From Actinomycetota bacterium (lineage in GTDB: Bacteria; Actinomycetota; Actinomycetes; S36-B12), in contig WLLZ01000019.1 in assembly GCA_009700485.1 (NCBI GenBank), positions 1 through 21,747 on the forward strand: DNA of 21,747 bases. Direction: 5' to 3'. Each line of letters begins with the position of its first letter. The stretch's first letter is position 1. Shown piece by piece: positions 7,419 to 15,064 of this stretch. A model generated the notes under the pieces. It worked only from the letters and a program-made list of their open reading frames with translations. It did not search any database and had not been told where the DNA came from. The translations under genes were made by a program, and so were the position numbers.

Positions 7419-8392
7419 TGCATTCCTCCATCTGCCCAAACGTCGGTAAAGGCTTCGGAAATATCGCTCAATGGCGCATCCTTAGCCCGCTCAATTGCTT
7501 CTTTGACGACGGCATCAACTGCATTCTCAATGCCAGTTATCTCGTCCTCGCTCACACCACTTTCGACAAGTCGGGCACGCAGCACCTTCAGCGGATCCCG
7601 CATCATCCATTCCTCAAGCTCACCCTCAGGGCGATACTTTGCCGGATCGGCCCTGGAGTGGCCGTAGTGCCGATAGGTAAGACACTCAATCACGCTCGGT
7701 CCTCCACCAGCTCGCGCTAGAGCTACCGCTTTTGCTACCTCATCGCGAACCACGAGAACATCATTCCCATCGATCACAATCCGAGGCAGCGAATAAGCTG
7801 CTGCCCGATCGGCCGCTGGGTGCTGCACCGCAGTCACCGCACTAATCGGCGTGTATTCCATATAAAGATTGTTCTCGCAGATGAAGATGACCGGAAGCTT
7901 CCAAACGGCCGCCAAGTTTATCGCCTCGTGAAAAGCACCAATATTCGTGGCTCCATCCCCAAAGAAGGCAATAGATACCTGGTCTGTTTTACGCAGAACG
8001 GCAGACCATGCCGACCCGACGGCCATAGGTATATGTGAGCCGATGATGGCATAGGAACCCATCATGTTGTTTGCCGCACTTGTCAGGTGCATCGAACCAC
8101 CCTTACCACGACAGGCGCCGGTTTCCTTGCTCATCAATTCCGCGAGACAAGCTTCCGGACTCAAACCTCGCGCCATAGCGTGATGGTGACCTCGATAGGT
8201 CGCCCAGACGTAATCCTCGGGCTTGAGTGCAGCACTCGCCCCCACGGCCACCGCCTCATGGCCCGACGCTAGATGGGTTGTTCCCTTTACCAGACCCGTC
8301 ATAAATAGGTCGTAGGCTGCCTTCTCGGTTCCTCGTATGACCAGCATCTGGTCGTACCACGAGGCGAGTTCCTCTTTGGTGGAATTGGTCAC
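7406..8392 (-). CDS. thiamine-pyrophosphate 2-oxoacid/acetoin dehydrogenase E1, alpha subunit
   Basis: The 328-residue protein carries the thiamine-diphosphate/magnesium motif from GDG (145-147) to NN (174-175), with GDGATNIGAFHEAINLAA between. It also has the TYRHYGHSRADP loop (239-250) equivalent to the PDH phosphorylation loop. The length and the HLASGHEAVAVG and RGHHHAMARG segments match AcoA-type and PDH E1-alpha proteins. It pairs with the overlapping beta gene downstream. The GTG start at 8392 has AGGAAAG about eight bases upstream and is preceded by the Dabb gene with a 24-base gap. Because two butanediol-dehydrogenase-like proteins are nearby, cleavage of an alpha-hydroxyketone formed from a diol is as plausible as ordinary 2-oxoacid decarboxylation. 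The substrate cannot be decided from sequence. Confidence 0.93.
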   Translation of the reverse strand: MTNSTKEELASWYDQMLVIRGTEKAAYDLFMTGLVKGTTHLASGHEAVAVGASAALKPEDYVWATYRGHHHAMARGLSPEACLAELMSKETGACRGKGGSMHLTSAANNMMGSYAIIGSHIPMAVGSAWSAVLRKTDQVSIAFFGDGATNIGAFHEAINLAAVWKLPVIFICENNLYMEYTPISAVTAVQHPAADRAAAYSLPRIVIDGNDVLVVRDEVAKAVALARAGGGPSVIECLTYRHYGHSRADPAKYRPEGELEEWMMRDPLKVLRARLVESGVSEDEITGIENAVDAVVKEAIERAKDAPLSDISEAFTDVWADGGMQWRN

Positions 8393-8416
8393 CTTAAACT
8401 CTTTCCTGTCTCATTC

Positions 8417-8701
8417 TTAAATTTCGGCATCGAAAACGGCGAACTCTGAAACACCAGCGATCACGGTTGCCACGGCAACATGCTCGGGATGATCGTTATA
8501 GATTGCAAGAGCACTTGCATCCTTGAAATCGGCAGCCAACGCCGCGTCCCATAAACCATCCTTGCCAACGTTCACACTGACCCACCATGAGGCAATGTCA
8601 GGTATTCGCTTATCGAGTGGTGCCAAGGCCTCGACGGCAGTTTGAAATTCTTCCTTGCTTGCTTCCGCCTTCTTCTTGAACAGGACGATCCTTCGAATCA
8701 T
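8417..8701 (-). CDS. Dabb (dimeric alpha-beta barrel) domain protein
   Basis: This 94-residue protein is a single stress-responsive A/B barrel (Dabb) domain. It opens with IRRIVLFKKKAEAS and ends with the typical YNDHPEHVAV...GVSEFAVFDAEI pattern (residues 68-94). Members dimerise into ferredoxin-like barrels. Most are uncharacterised, though some relatives are cyclases or decarboxylases of small polyketides. The ATG start has GGAG six bases upstream. It lies between an alcohol dehydrogenase and the E1-alpha gene in the same direction and is very probably co-transcribed with them. A small-molecule isomerase, cyclase or binding role in the pathway is inferred from position only. Confidence 0.88.
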   Translation of the reverse strand: MIRRIVLFKKKAEASKEEFQTAVEALAPLDKRIPDIASWWVSVNVGKDGLWDAALAADFKDASALAIYNDHPEHVAVATVIAGVSEFAVFDAEI

Positions 8702-8757
8702 CTTCTACTCCTTCTCCCCTGGCTTGTGTTTGCACTCAAGGCTATCCAAATTCTCAG

Positions 8758-9825
8758 CTACGTTTTTTCCGTGCCCATCAGGATCTTCAACTGATCCCCC
8801 TTCGGATTGACAAGAACGTCGAACCCCTGTGTCACTACATCTGCGAGTGGAATCACCTCGGTGACCACCTTCGACACCGGATACTTCCCAGAGGCAACCA
8901 AGCGAATCACTCGGGGCCAATCAGTTATGTGGTAGCACCAACTTCCAAAGAGAGCGATATCTTTTTCGCAGAGTGCCATGGCATCGAGAGTCGCTGTTTT
9001 TGTATGAAGGCCCGTTTGAACGATAGACCCTCTCCTGCGCGTATTTGTCAGACAGGTGGCTAGCCCGGGTGAGGTGCCTGAGCACTCTACCGCGAGATCA
9101 ACACCGATACCTCGAGTGGTCTCTTCAAGCATTGCACTAAATTCATCCGAAGCTGGATTCATGACATGACCGATATCTAGCCCTCGAGCCAGATGAGCTC
9201 GATTCTCATTTGGTTCGGCAATGATGACAGTGGACGCTCCCGCTGCACTTGCATACATCGCGGTCAGAATTCCAATCGGTCCTGCTCCGGTAACCAGGAC
9301 CACATCACCGCCGACCAGACCAGCACGCTCTACTCCGTAAGCGGCCACCGCCGCGGGCTCGATGAGCGCACCTTCAAGATTGGACACCTCGTCGGGGAGA
9401 ATGGCTAATTGATAATCCTTCACAACGGCTAGATCAGCCATTCCGCCCGTCTCCGCGCTTAAGCCAGTTGCGGCAAACCGCAGGCACAGGTGCCCCAAGC
9501 CCCTCCGGCAGTAATAGCAGGAATGACAAACGATCGCGGGCATGACCGCAACTCGATCCCCCACCCGAACTTCGGTGACACTCGATCCCACTTCAACCAC
9601 CGTCGCCGAGAACTCGTGGCCCAAGGTTTGGGGGAGCGTGGCTCCAGTGGCGGGGTGGGGCTCAACGCAGGTCACTATCGGGCCGTCGGTGTATTCATGG
9701 AGATCGGTTCCACAGATACCGCAGTAGTGCACCGAAATGAGCACATCATCAGCTGCACCTAATCGTGGGGTGCTCACTTCCTCAATGCGGATATCGCGAA
9801 CTCCGTAATAACGTGCGGCAAGCAT
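8758..9825 (-). CDS. zinc-dependent alcohol dehydrogenase (MDR family, butanediol dehydrogenase-like)
   Basis: The 355-residue protein has the signature CGICGTDLHEYTDGPI (residues 35-50), strongly reminiscent of (R,R)-2,3-butanediol dehydrogenases. Catalytic zinc ligands are Cys38, His70 and Glu71. Structural zinc cysteines are 100, 103, 106 and 114. The nucleotide-binding GAGPIG follows at about residue 175. It should oxidise a vicinal diol or secondary alcohol to an alpha-hydroxyketone with NAD. The start codon shares one base with the upstream stop (TGATG), so translation is coupled to the preceding dehydrogenase. Its position upstream of acetoin-dehydrogenase-type E1 genes hints at a diol to hydroxyketone to cleavage sequence. 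The true substrate may be a larger polyol or sugar acid. Confidence 0.93.
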   Translation of the reverse strand: MLAARYYGVRDIRIEEVSTPRLGAADDVLISVHYCGICGTDLHEYTDGPIVTCVEPHPATGATLPQTLGHEFSATVVEVGSSVTEVRVGDRVAVMPAIVCHSCYYCRRGLGHLCLRFAATGLSAETGGMADLAVVKDYQLAILPDEVSNLEGALIEPAAVAAYGVERAGLVGGDVVLVTGAGPIGILTAMYASAAGASTVIIAEPNENRAHLARGLDIGHVMNPASDEFSAMLEETTRGIGVDLAVECSGTSPGLATCLTNTRRRGSIVQTGLHTKTATLDAMALCEKDIALFGSWCYHITDWPRVIRLVASGKYPVSKVVTEVIPLADVVTQGFDVLVNPKGDQLKILMGTEKT

Positions 9826-10802
9826 CAGGCCGCCGACGACATCATGTGTACCTTAACCTGAGATTTGTCATTCAAAACCGTCTCCATCGCCTGGTCTGCC
9901 TCGGCAAGCGGGAAAATACTGCTGACGAGTGGGGACAAGTCAATTCCCGTCCGATCGAGAAAGGCGATCGTTTGAGGCCAAATGCCGGGCGAACCAATGA
10001 TTCCTCGAATTTGAAGTTCCTTCGACTGAATGAGCCCAAGTCGAGCTGAAGTCGAATCGCCAACATTTATCCCAACGTTCACCACCCGAGCCCCGATGCC
10101 TGCCAGCTCAAGTGCGGTCGCCATCGCCTCGGGTTTTCCGGTCGCCTCAATCACGACACTCGCTCCGGCACCCGAAGTCATCTCGTTCCATTCCTGCAAG
10201 AAGGTTGGACTCGTTGGATCTAGGGACTGCTCGGCACCTAGACGTCGGGCCAGCGCGACCCTACTCGCGGTTGGCTCGATGACGATCACCCGCGCACCTT
10301 TGGCTGCGCTAGCGGCGATCACCCCAAGGCCAATCGTGCCAGCGCCTAGGACGACAACGGTGTCACTTGCGTCAGGATTGTCTGCCCGAAGAGTCGCGCT
10401 GTAACCGCAACTGAATGGTTCAATTAATGCCCCCTGCGACCAGGTGAGTGAATCTGGAATCTTATGCAGCCAGTGAGGCTTGGCGACGAAGTACTCGGCT
10501 GCCGCCCCGCTAATAGTGAACCCGAAGTGATCCTCCCCGATGACGCATTCCCCCACGACCCGATCCCCTGGCGCCAGGGTACGAACACTCCGACCAACCT
10601 CGAGCACCTCAGCTGACCACTCGTGGCCCGGGATCAATGGATATTCAAAGGGAATGATGTAACGACCCTCAAGTAGATCAACATCCGAGTGACAGATTCC
10701 TACTACCCGACTTGCCAGAAGTACTTCATCGTCGAGAATCTTCGGCATTGGAAGCTCACTGACCTCAAAAGAGCCCGCCGACATGAATTGAAGGGATTTC
10801 AC
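9825..10802 (-). CDS. medium-chain alcohol dehydrogenase lacking the structural zinc cluster
   Basis: The 325-residue protein is a medium-chain dehydrogenase with catalytic-site residues Cys37 (GICHSD), His60 and Glu61 (GHE) and a nucleotide-binding GAGTIGLG near residue 153. The region after GDRVV, where zinc alcohol dehydrogenases usually have four cysteines, is shortened and has only one cysteine (Cys86). The structural zinc site is therefore absent. That is seen in some glucose- and sorbitol-dehydrogenase relatives and in crotonyl-CoA-type MDRs, though those often also differ at the catalytic site. The GTG start at 10802 has AGGAAGG nine bases upstream. It appears to be the first gene of the unit running through the E1 genes, behind a candidate promoter at 10845-10874. 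The substrate is unknown. Confidence 0.9.
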   Translation of the reverse strand: MKSLQFMSAGSFEVSELPMPKILDDEVLLASRVVGICHSDVDLLEGRYIIPFEYPLIPGHEWSAEVLEVGRSVRTLAPGDRVVGECVIGEDHFGFTISGAAAEYFVAKPHWLHKIPDSLTWSQGALIEPFSCGYSATLRADNPDASDTVVVLGAGTIGLGVIAASAAKGARVIVIEPTASRVALARRLGAEQSLDPTSPTFLQEWNEMTSGAGASVVIEATGKPEAMATALELAGIGARVVNVGINVGDSTSARLGLIQSKELQIRGIIGSPGIWPQTIAFLDRTGIDLSPLVSSIFPLAEADQAMETVLNDKSQVKVHMMSSAA

Positions 10803-10844
10803 GTCATTTCACCTTCCTTTGTTGGCCTGCAAACGATTGTACTA

Positions 10845-10874
10845 AGAATAGGTCAAATTTATGCTCCATGTCAG
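10845..10874 (-). promoter_or_regulatory. candidate promoter for the dehydrogenase-Dabb-E1 unit
   Basis: Reading leftward, CTGACA (5/6 to the -35 consensus) is followed after 18 bases by TATTCT (4/6 to the -10). Transcription would start about 36 bases before the GTG at 10802. The match is moderate and was found by eye. Confidence 0.35.
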
Positions 10875-10944
10875 GCGAAAACCAACAATTTCCCCGATAT
10901 CCATGTTTGTTATCTCACAGCGACGTACGGCAAAACAAGGAGGT

Positions 10945-10963
10945 CGTGCGCGGGCGGCGCATG
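10945..10963 (-). terminator. candidate terminator after the aldo/keto reductase gene
   Basis: A 7-bp GC-rich stem (one G-T pair) with a 5-base loop lies about 45 bases beyond the reductase stop. In the transcribed direction it is followed after a few bases by a T-rich stretch (CCTTGTTTTG). It would separate the reductase transcript from the dehydrogenase unit. The T-run is imperfect. Confidence 0.4.
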
Positions 10964-11007
10964 AAACAGATTCAGCCGCTCACCCTAGAAGTCTCAAGGT
11001 AGCCAAT

Positions 11008-11988
11008 TCAGATATAGACGCTTGTCATATCTGAATACCGTGGACCTGCCGTTGAGCCCTGGGGGAAGACAGCACCGATCTGTGCGACTTCCTCGCTGGT
11101 GAGTTCGATTATCCCCGCCGAAATGTTCTCTTCAAGATAGCTGACACGCTTGGTGCCGGGGATAGGCACAATATTGCCCCCCTGAGCAAGAACCCATGCC
11201 AAGGAGAGCTGAATAGGAAGCACCCCCTTCGCTGCGGCAAACTCCTGCAAGCTTCGAACCCGCTTCAGGTTCAAGTCCAAATTCTCCCCCTGGAACCGTG
11301 GGTTACCGCGCCTAAAGTCGGCGTCCGACAGCTCATCAAGATGAGTGATGCTCCCGGAAAAGAAACCGCGACCAATGGGTGAAAACGGGACAAACCCGAT
11401 ACCCAGTTCGTGCGCGACTTCTAGCACTCCGTTGACTTCGACATCACGGGTCCACAGGGAATACTCGCTTTGGATCGCGGTCATCGGGTGAATCGCATGC
11501 GCACGCCGAATCGTCTCCGGGGCAGCTTCTGAGATTCCAAGGAATCTGACCTTTCCTTCGGTCACGAGTTCCTTCATCGCGCCCCAAGTCTCCTCGATCG
11601 GTACATTTCTATCGACGCGATGCTGGTAGTAGAGGTCTAAATAGTCGGTGCCGAAACGGGCAAGTGAAGCGTCGCAGGCCGCTCGTACATATTCGGGGCG
11701 CCCATTTATCCGAATTCCGCCCCCGTCAGGAAGCGACTCGTTACCGAACTTCGTCGCGATAATCACCTCTTTACGATGCGTGCCGAGTGCCTCCCCTAAA
11801 AATTTCTCATTTGTAAACGGCCCGTAGACGTCTGCCGTGTCGAAGAAACTAACACCGAGGTCTAGTGCGCGGCGGATAGTTTCACGCGCCATTGTTTTGT
11901 CTGAAGGCCCGTATACATCACTCATGCTCATGCACCCAAGTCCTTGTTCAGACACGACTAAGGACTGGCCGAGGGTACGGTTTCGCAT
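11008..11988 (-). CDS. aldo/keto reductase
   Basis: The 326-residue TIM-barrel protein has the complete aldo/keto reductase tetrad: Asp50 and Tyr55 (FFDTADVYG), Lys80 (IATKFG) and His123 (YYQHRVD). The N-terminal GLGCMSMSDVYG and the C-terminal VPIPGTKR cofactor loop are typical of the AKR13-like, NADP-dependent soluble group. It would reduce or oxidise a small aldehyde, ketone or sugar. The ATG at 11988 is preferred because AAAAGGAA lies five bases upstream. An ATG five codons earlier would bury that site. The gene stands alone on the minus strand, with a possible ABC-ATPase remnant upstream and a hairpin terminator downstream. Its place in the pathway is unknown. Confidence 0.95.
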   Translation of the reverse strand: MRNRTLGQSLVVSEQGLGCMSMSDVYGPSDKTMARETIRRALDLGVSFFDTADVYGPFTNEKFLGEALGTHRKEVIIATKFGNESLPDGGGIRINGRPEYVRAACDASLARFGTDYLDLYYQHRVDRNVPIEETWGAMKELVTEGKVRFLGISEAAPETIRRAHAIHPMTAIQSEYSLWTRDVEVNGVLEVAHELGIGFVPFSPIGRGFFSGSITHLDELSDADFRRGNPRFQGENLDLNLKRVRSLQEFAAAKGVLPIQLSLAWVLAQGGNIVPIPGTKRVSYLEENISAGIIELTSEEVAQIGAVFPQGSTAGPRYSDMTSVYI

Positions 11989-12050
11989 GTTATTCCTTTT
12001 CATGTGAGCGGTTACCTAGTCTATGGATTTAGGAAAACCCACGGATGGCG

Positions 12051-12203
12051 TCATCTCGCTGGGTTGGCGTAGGGATCAATCTCCACGGCCTTGACACTTA
12101 GCCAAACGGTGGAACCCTTGCTCAGCCCAAGGGGGGAAACGTGAAGGCGCACCCCAGGTGTAATCATCGCCGGACTTGGCCTCACCGGGCCGATGGCCCA
12201 CCA
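12051..12203 (-). pseudogene. remnant of an ABC-importer ATPase C-terminus (TOBE-like)
   Basis: On the minus strand a 50-codon open stretch ends at a TGA (12053-12051) and is bounded upstream by a TAG (12206-12204). Its translation includes TPGVRLHVSPLGLSKGST followed by VWLSVKAVEIDPYANPAR. The pattern 'LGL-x-x-G-x-x-VWLSVKA-x-EI-x-x-Y' near a C-terminus is typical of the TOBE-like end of ABC-type importer ATPases. No start, Walker motifs or ABC signature is present, so only the tail of a larger gene appears to survive. It lies upstream of the aldo/keto reductase in the same orientation. The identification rests on a short motif and is tentative. Confidence 0.45.
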
Positions 12204-12247
12204 CTATGCACGAATTCCATTGACTGATGACAAGTCACTCATTAGGT

Positions 12248-12275
12248 TTGATGCAACATATTGACCTCATATGCT
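12248..12275 (+). promoter_or_regulatory. candidate promoter for the D-2-hydroxyacid dehydrogenase
   Basis: TTGATG and TATGCT (each 4/6 to consensus) are separated by 16 bases. Transcription would start about 60 bases before the GTG at 12341. This is a modest match found by eye; other TTGAC-like boxes occur nearby (12091, 12220, 12261). Confidence 0.25.
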
Positions 12276-12340
12276 CTGGTCAAGAGGTTTTGAAACAGTT
12301 TGTAACCTCACCCATCGAGATCCACTACCAGGGAGAAGCA

Positions 12341-13324
12341 GTGACGAAACGAGTTGTGGTTACCGACCACGCTTTCAAAAATTTGAAACATGAAGAGGCT
12401 ATGGCACATGATTTGGGGGTTACCCTCTCCGTGTTTCAGTGCACGGACGAGCTAGAAACCGCAACTGCGGTGCGCGGAGCCGATGTGGTCGTGACAAATT
12501 TCGCGCCCATTACCCGATCGGTACTCTCAATTCTTGCCAAGAACGCCACGGTGATTCGATACGGGATCGGCTACGACAATGTAGATGTGGCATCCGCGAC
12601 CGAATTCGGGATTACAGTGGCGAACGTTCCTGATTACGGAGTCGAGACGGTCGCCAACCACGCAGCCGCCTGCGTACTCAGCCTGACTAGACGCCTTTCG
12701 ACCTATACCTCGCTCATCCGGTCCAACGGCTGGGCCAAACCCGGAGATGTCGGCGACCTCCCCGCCCTCTCATCGCTCACCGTTGGTTTCGTGGGTTTCG
12801 GGAGAATCGCACAAGCACTTCATCAACGTCTAAGGATGTTCGGCTTTTCCTTCGTCGCCTATGATCCCGTCACGCCACCCACGGTGCAGAACGCTCCTGA
12901 CGTCAAAAGCGTTTCACTGGATGAACTTGCGCGCCTCAGCAATATCGTAAGCTTGCACGCCCCGAGCAATGAGTTAACCAAAGGCATGATCGGTCGAGAA
13001 TTCCTGGCTTTGGTACCGACAGGAGCACTGATCATCAATACGGCTCGCGGAGCCCTGATCGATACTGACGCCCTTATCGTCTCACTCGAAGAAGGGAGGG
13101 TTGGTGGCGCAGCACTCGATGTGACCGAACCCGAGCCACTTCAATTGCACTCCCGTCTGCGAGAAATGCCAAATGTCATCCTCACTCCGCACGCAGCCTT
13201 CTATGATGACATGTCAATAGACCGCCTGCAGCTTATGGCCAGTCAGGAAGCTGCTCGAGCACTGCGCGGCGAAGCACTTCGTAGCCCTGTGAATCGGCCA
13301 ACAATAATACAAGCGGAAGATTAG
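12341..13324 (+). CDS. D-isomer-specific 2-hydroxyacid dehydrogenase (phosphoglycerate dehydrogenase-like)
   Basis: The 327-residue protein has the flavodoxin-like substrate domain with RYGIGYDNVD (73-82). The NAD-binding segment GFVGFGRIAQ (149-158) and the catalytic triad Arg236 (NTARG), Glu265 (TEPEP) and His284 (LTPHAA) follow. This is the 3-phosphoglycerate/glyoxylate/hydroxypyruvate reductase family. It probably interconverts a 2-oxoacid and a D-2-hydroxyacid with NAD(P). The GTG start at 12341 follows GGGAGAAG closely and gives the normal family length. A start at 12227 would add 38 residues with no ribosome site. It is one of only two plus-strand genes in the island and converges on the SDR gene. 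The substrate is unknown; serine biosynthesis is unlikely because the C-terminal ACT domain is absent. Confidence 0.93.
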   Translation: MTKRVVVTDHAFKNLKHEEAMAHDLGVTLSVFQCTDELETATAVRGADVVVTNFAPITRSVLSILAKNATVIRYGIGYDNVDVASATEFGITVANVPDYGVETVANHAAACVLSLTRRLSTYTSLIRSNGWAKPGDVGDLPALSSLTVGFVGFGRIAQALHQRLRMFGFSFVAYDPVTPPTVQNAPDVKSVSLDELARLSNIVSLHAPSNELTKGMIGREFLALVPTGALIINTARGALIDTDALIVSLEEGRVGGAALDVTEPEPLQLHSRLREMPNVILTPHAAFYDDMSIDRLQLMASQEAARALRGEALRSPVNRPTIIQAED

Positions 13325-13440
13325 AGTGGCGGCGCTCGTGCAATTCAAGATGATCTTGTACAGCATCGACGCACAGCAGGGGAACAACTTCCGATTCGAA
13401 CGCACGAAGTGCCACCAGTCGGGAGCTGGCAATGCAGATG

Positions 13441-14160
13441 CTATGAAGTTGTGAACCCGCCGTCCACGATCATCTGCATTCCAGTCACATATGAGGACTC
13501 ATCCGAAGCCAGAAATAGAACTGCATTGGCTACCTCATCGGCGGTGCCGGGACGCCCCAACGGAATCCCACGTAGCAGTGATTCGGTCACCGATTGGTCC
13601 TGATTTATTGTCATGGGAGTCGTGATCAAACCCGGGTGCAACGAATTGACGCGTATGCCATCACGGGCGTATGTCATAGCGGCATTTCGCGACATTACAG
13701 TGACTGCACCTTTGGATGCCTGATACGCTGCGACGCCATCGGCACCGACTAAACCCCAGATAGAAGATGTATTTATGATAGAACCGGCACCCGATCGCTG
13801 CATGTACGGCAACACCGATCGCATACCATAAAAGACGCCATTCAAATTAACGTCGACGATTTTGGTCCAGTCTTCTAGCGTCACTTCGGTTATCGACGAA
13901 TAAGACCCTACGATCCCCGCATTGTTGAAAAGAATGTCTATTTGGCCCATTTTCTCATAGATGTGTGACACAACCGAAGTCCAACTATCTATTTCAGTGA
14001 CGTCCATCATGGACCAGGAAATCCCCGGGATGTCGATAGAGGGCAAAGTGCGATCCAGCCCGAAGACCTGAGCACCTTCGTGGGCAAAGCGTTTTGCGGT
14101 GGCAAGCCCGATCCCGCTGCCGGCCCCAGAAATTACCGCAACTTTATCTACGAGTCTCAT
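13441..14160 (-). CDS. short-chain dehydrogenase/reductase (classical SDR)
   Basis: The 239-residue protein shows the classical SDR features: cofactor motif GAGSGIG (12-18), NNAG (79-82), catalytic Ser132/133 with Tyr146 and Lys150 (YQASK) and the C-terminal VTGMQMIVDGG. Asp36 at the end of beta strand 2 (GLDRT) suggests a preference for NAD over NADP. The start overlaps the stop of the upstream isomerase gene by four bases (ATGA), so the two are translationally coupled. A sugar, polyol or hydroxyacid dehydrogenase role fits. It could be the sugar dehydrogenase (XylB-like) feeding the xylX branch, but sequence alone does not show this. It is followed by a 116-base convergent spacer before the plus-strand hydroxyacid dehydrogenase gene end. 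Confidence 0.94.
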   Translation of the reverse strand: MRLVDKVAVISGAGSGIGLATAKRFAHEGAQVFGLDRTLPSIDIPGISWSMMDVTEIDSWTSVVSHIYEKMGQIDILFNNAGIVGSYSSITEVTLEDWTKIVDVNLNGVFYGMRSVLPYMQRSGAGSIINTSSIWGLVGADGVAAYQASKGAVTVMSRNAAMTYARDGIRVNSLHPGLITTPMTINQDQSVTESLLRGIPLGRPGTADEVANAVLFLASDESSYVTGMQMIVDGGFTTS

Positions 14161-15029
14161 TGGAGGCCTGTCACATTCCGCAGGGTTTGGAACTCGCGCA
14201 TAGTACTATTGAAAGCTTCGGGAATCGCTTCAGATATAGGTATATTTCGGAACTTCTCGCCAATTATTTCAACACCCCACGGCCCTCGCCACCCGATGTT
14301 CCACAAGGTTTCGATGAATCCCTTAATATCAAATTCACCTAGCCCACAAGGCACCCTGCGCATTATCGTGTCCTCAAACGAGTCACCTATCTGCGCCGCG
14401 CTCGCGTCATTTAACTCAACTCCAATCACACGCTCTAAGGGCACACAAGCCAGTTCAGCGTAAGTAGTATCCGAACGCTGCACGTGCCAAATGTCAATCA
14501 TGAGTCCACCAGCCGGGTGGCTTGCGGTGTTAACCAATGCGAGGCCCGTCTTGAGATCTGGAACGTTCGAAAACGGCATGAATTCGATGGCAATCTTGGT
14601 TCCGACCTCGGCCGCCTCCGTAGCCAGGATGGAGAATTGCTCAGCCATTTGGTCCAAGTCGAAAGACGTCATTCGGTAGTCCGCGCCGACTTTCACATGG
14701 TGTGCCCCAAGGACCATCGCTGCTTCAAACAGGAACTTGCGGGTTTGATCAGAAACCGCGCGGTCGGCTCCGGATGTCCACCAGTCGCTCAGAAACTCAA
14801 CCTCGACGTGCTTGATCCCATTGATTTCCAGGATTTTCCGTAGGTTGGGTAGGCCAATTTCGTCCCGAGCGCGAATAAGATCAGCAAATACGAATCCCAT
14901 TCCGCGGAACCCTGCCGCGGATGTGATTTCGATTCGCTCCACTAGCCCATTAGGGCTGATTTCGTCTCCGAGCGAAGGGCCGGCGTTCCCGGCGGTGGTC
15001 CAGCACGCGGCAAGAAGATCAATAGTCAC
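14157..15029 (-). CDS. sugar isomerase/epimerase-type TIM-barrel protein (AP endonuclease 2-like fold)
   Basis: The 290-residue protein has the xylose-isomerase-like TIM barrel of IolE, IolI and sugar-phosphate isomerases. Likely metal ligands are Glu149 (IAIEFMPF), Asp179 with His182 (MIDIWHVQR), Glu205 (GVELND) and Glu254 (GVEII). The family includes ketose 3-epimerases, hydroxypyruvate isomerase, inosose dehydratase and some 3-oxo-acid decarboxylases, so the reaction cannot be fixed. The GTG at 15029 is supported by GGGGAG just upstream. It leads a two-gene operon with the SDR and is divergent from the cupin gene. Palindromes at 15065 and 15090 lie in its promoter region. A dehydrogenate-then-isomerise pair acting on a sugar or cyclitol is a reasonable inference. 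Confidence 0.88.
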   Translation of the reverse strand: MTIDLLAACWTTAGNAGPSLGDEISPNGLVERIEITSAAGFRGMGFVFADLIRARDEIGLPNLRKILEINGIKHVEVEFLSDWWTSGADRAVSDQTRKFLFEAAMVLGAHHVKVGADYRMTSFDLDQMAEQFSILATEAAEVGTKIAIEFMPFSNVPDLKTGLALVNTASHPAGGLMIDIWHVQRSDTTYAELACVPLERVIGVELNDASAAQIGDSFEDTIMRRVPCGLGEFDIKGFIETLWNIGWRGPWGVEIIGEKFRNIPISEAIPEAFNSTMREFQTLRNVTGLQ

Positions 15030-15064
15030 TTAGTCTCCCCTGCTTTTTGAGAAACGCATTTTTG

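Larger units (their letters stand above)
11989..12340. other. divergent intergenic region between the reductase and the hydroxyacid dehydrogenase
   Basis: This 352-base stretch separates the minus-strand aldo/keto reductase from the plus-strand D-2-hydroxyacid dehydrogenase. It contains an apparent ABC-ATPase tail remnant (12051-12203) and a candidate plus-strand promoter (12248-12275). A long in-frame extension of the plus-strand gene begins at 12227 but lacks a ribosome site, so it is treated as untranslated leader. No RNA gene or repeat was recognised. Confidence 0.6.

Noticed and set aside
12227..12340. N-terminal extension of the D-2-hydroxyacid dehydrogenase (start at 12227)
   Set aside because: No ribosome site precedes 12227, the extra residues do not fit the family, and the GTG at 12341 has GGGAGAAG just upstream and gives normal length.
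13325..13440. Possible degenerate C-terminus of a quinone oxidoreductase on the minus strand (ALRAFESEVVPLL... with HLELHERRH)
   Set aside because: The resemblance is short, needs an internal deletion, and overlaps the end of the plus-strand gene. It is too weak to annotate; a translated search of 13233-13440 would settle it.
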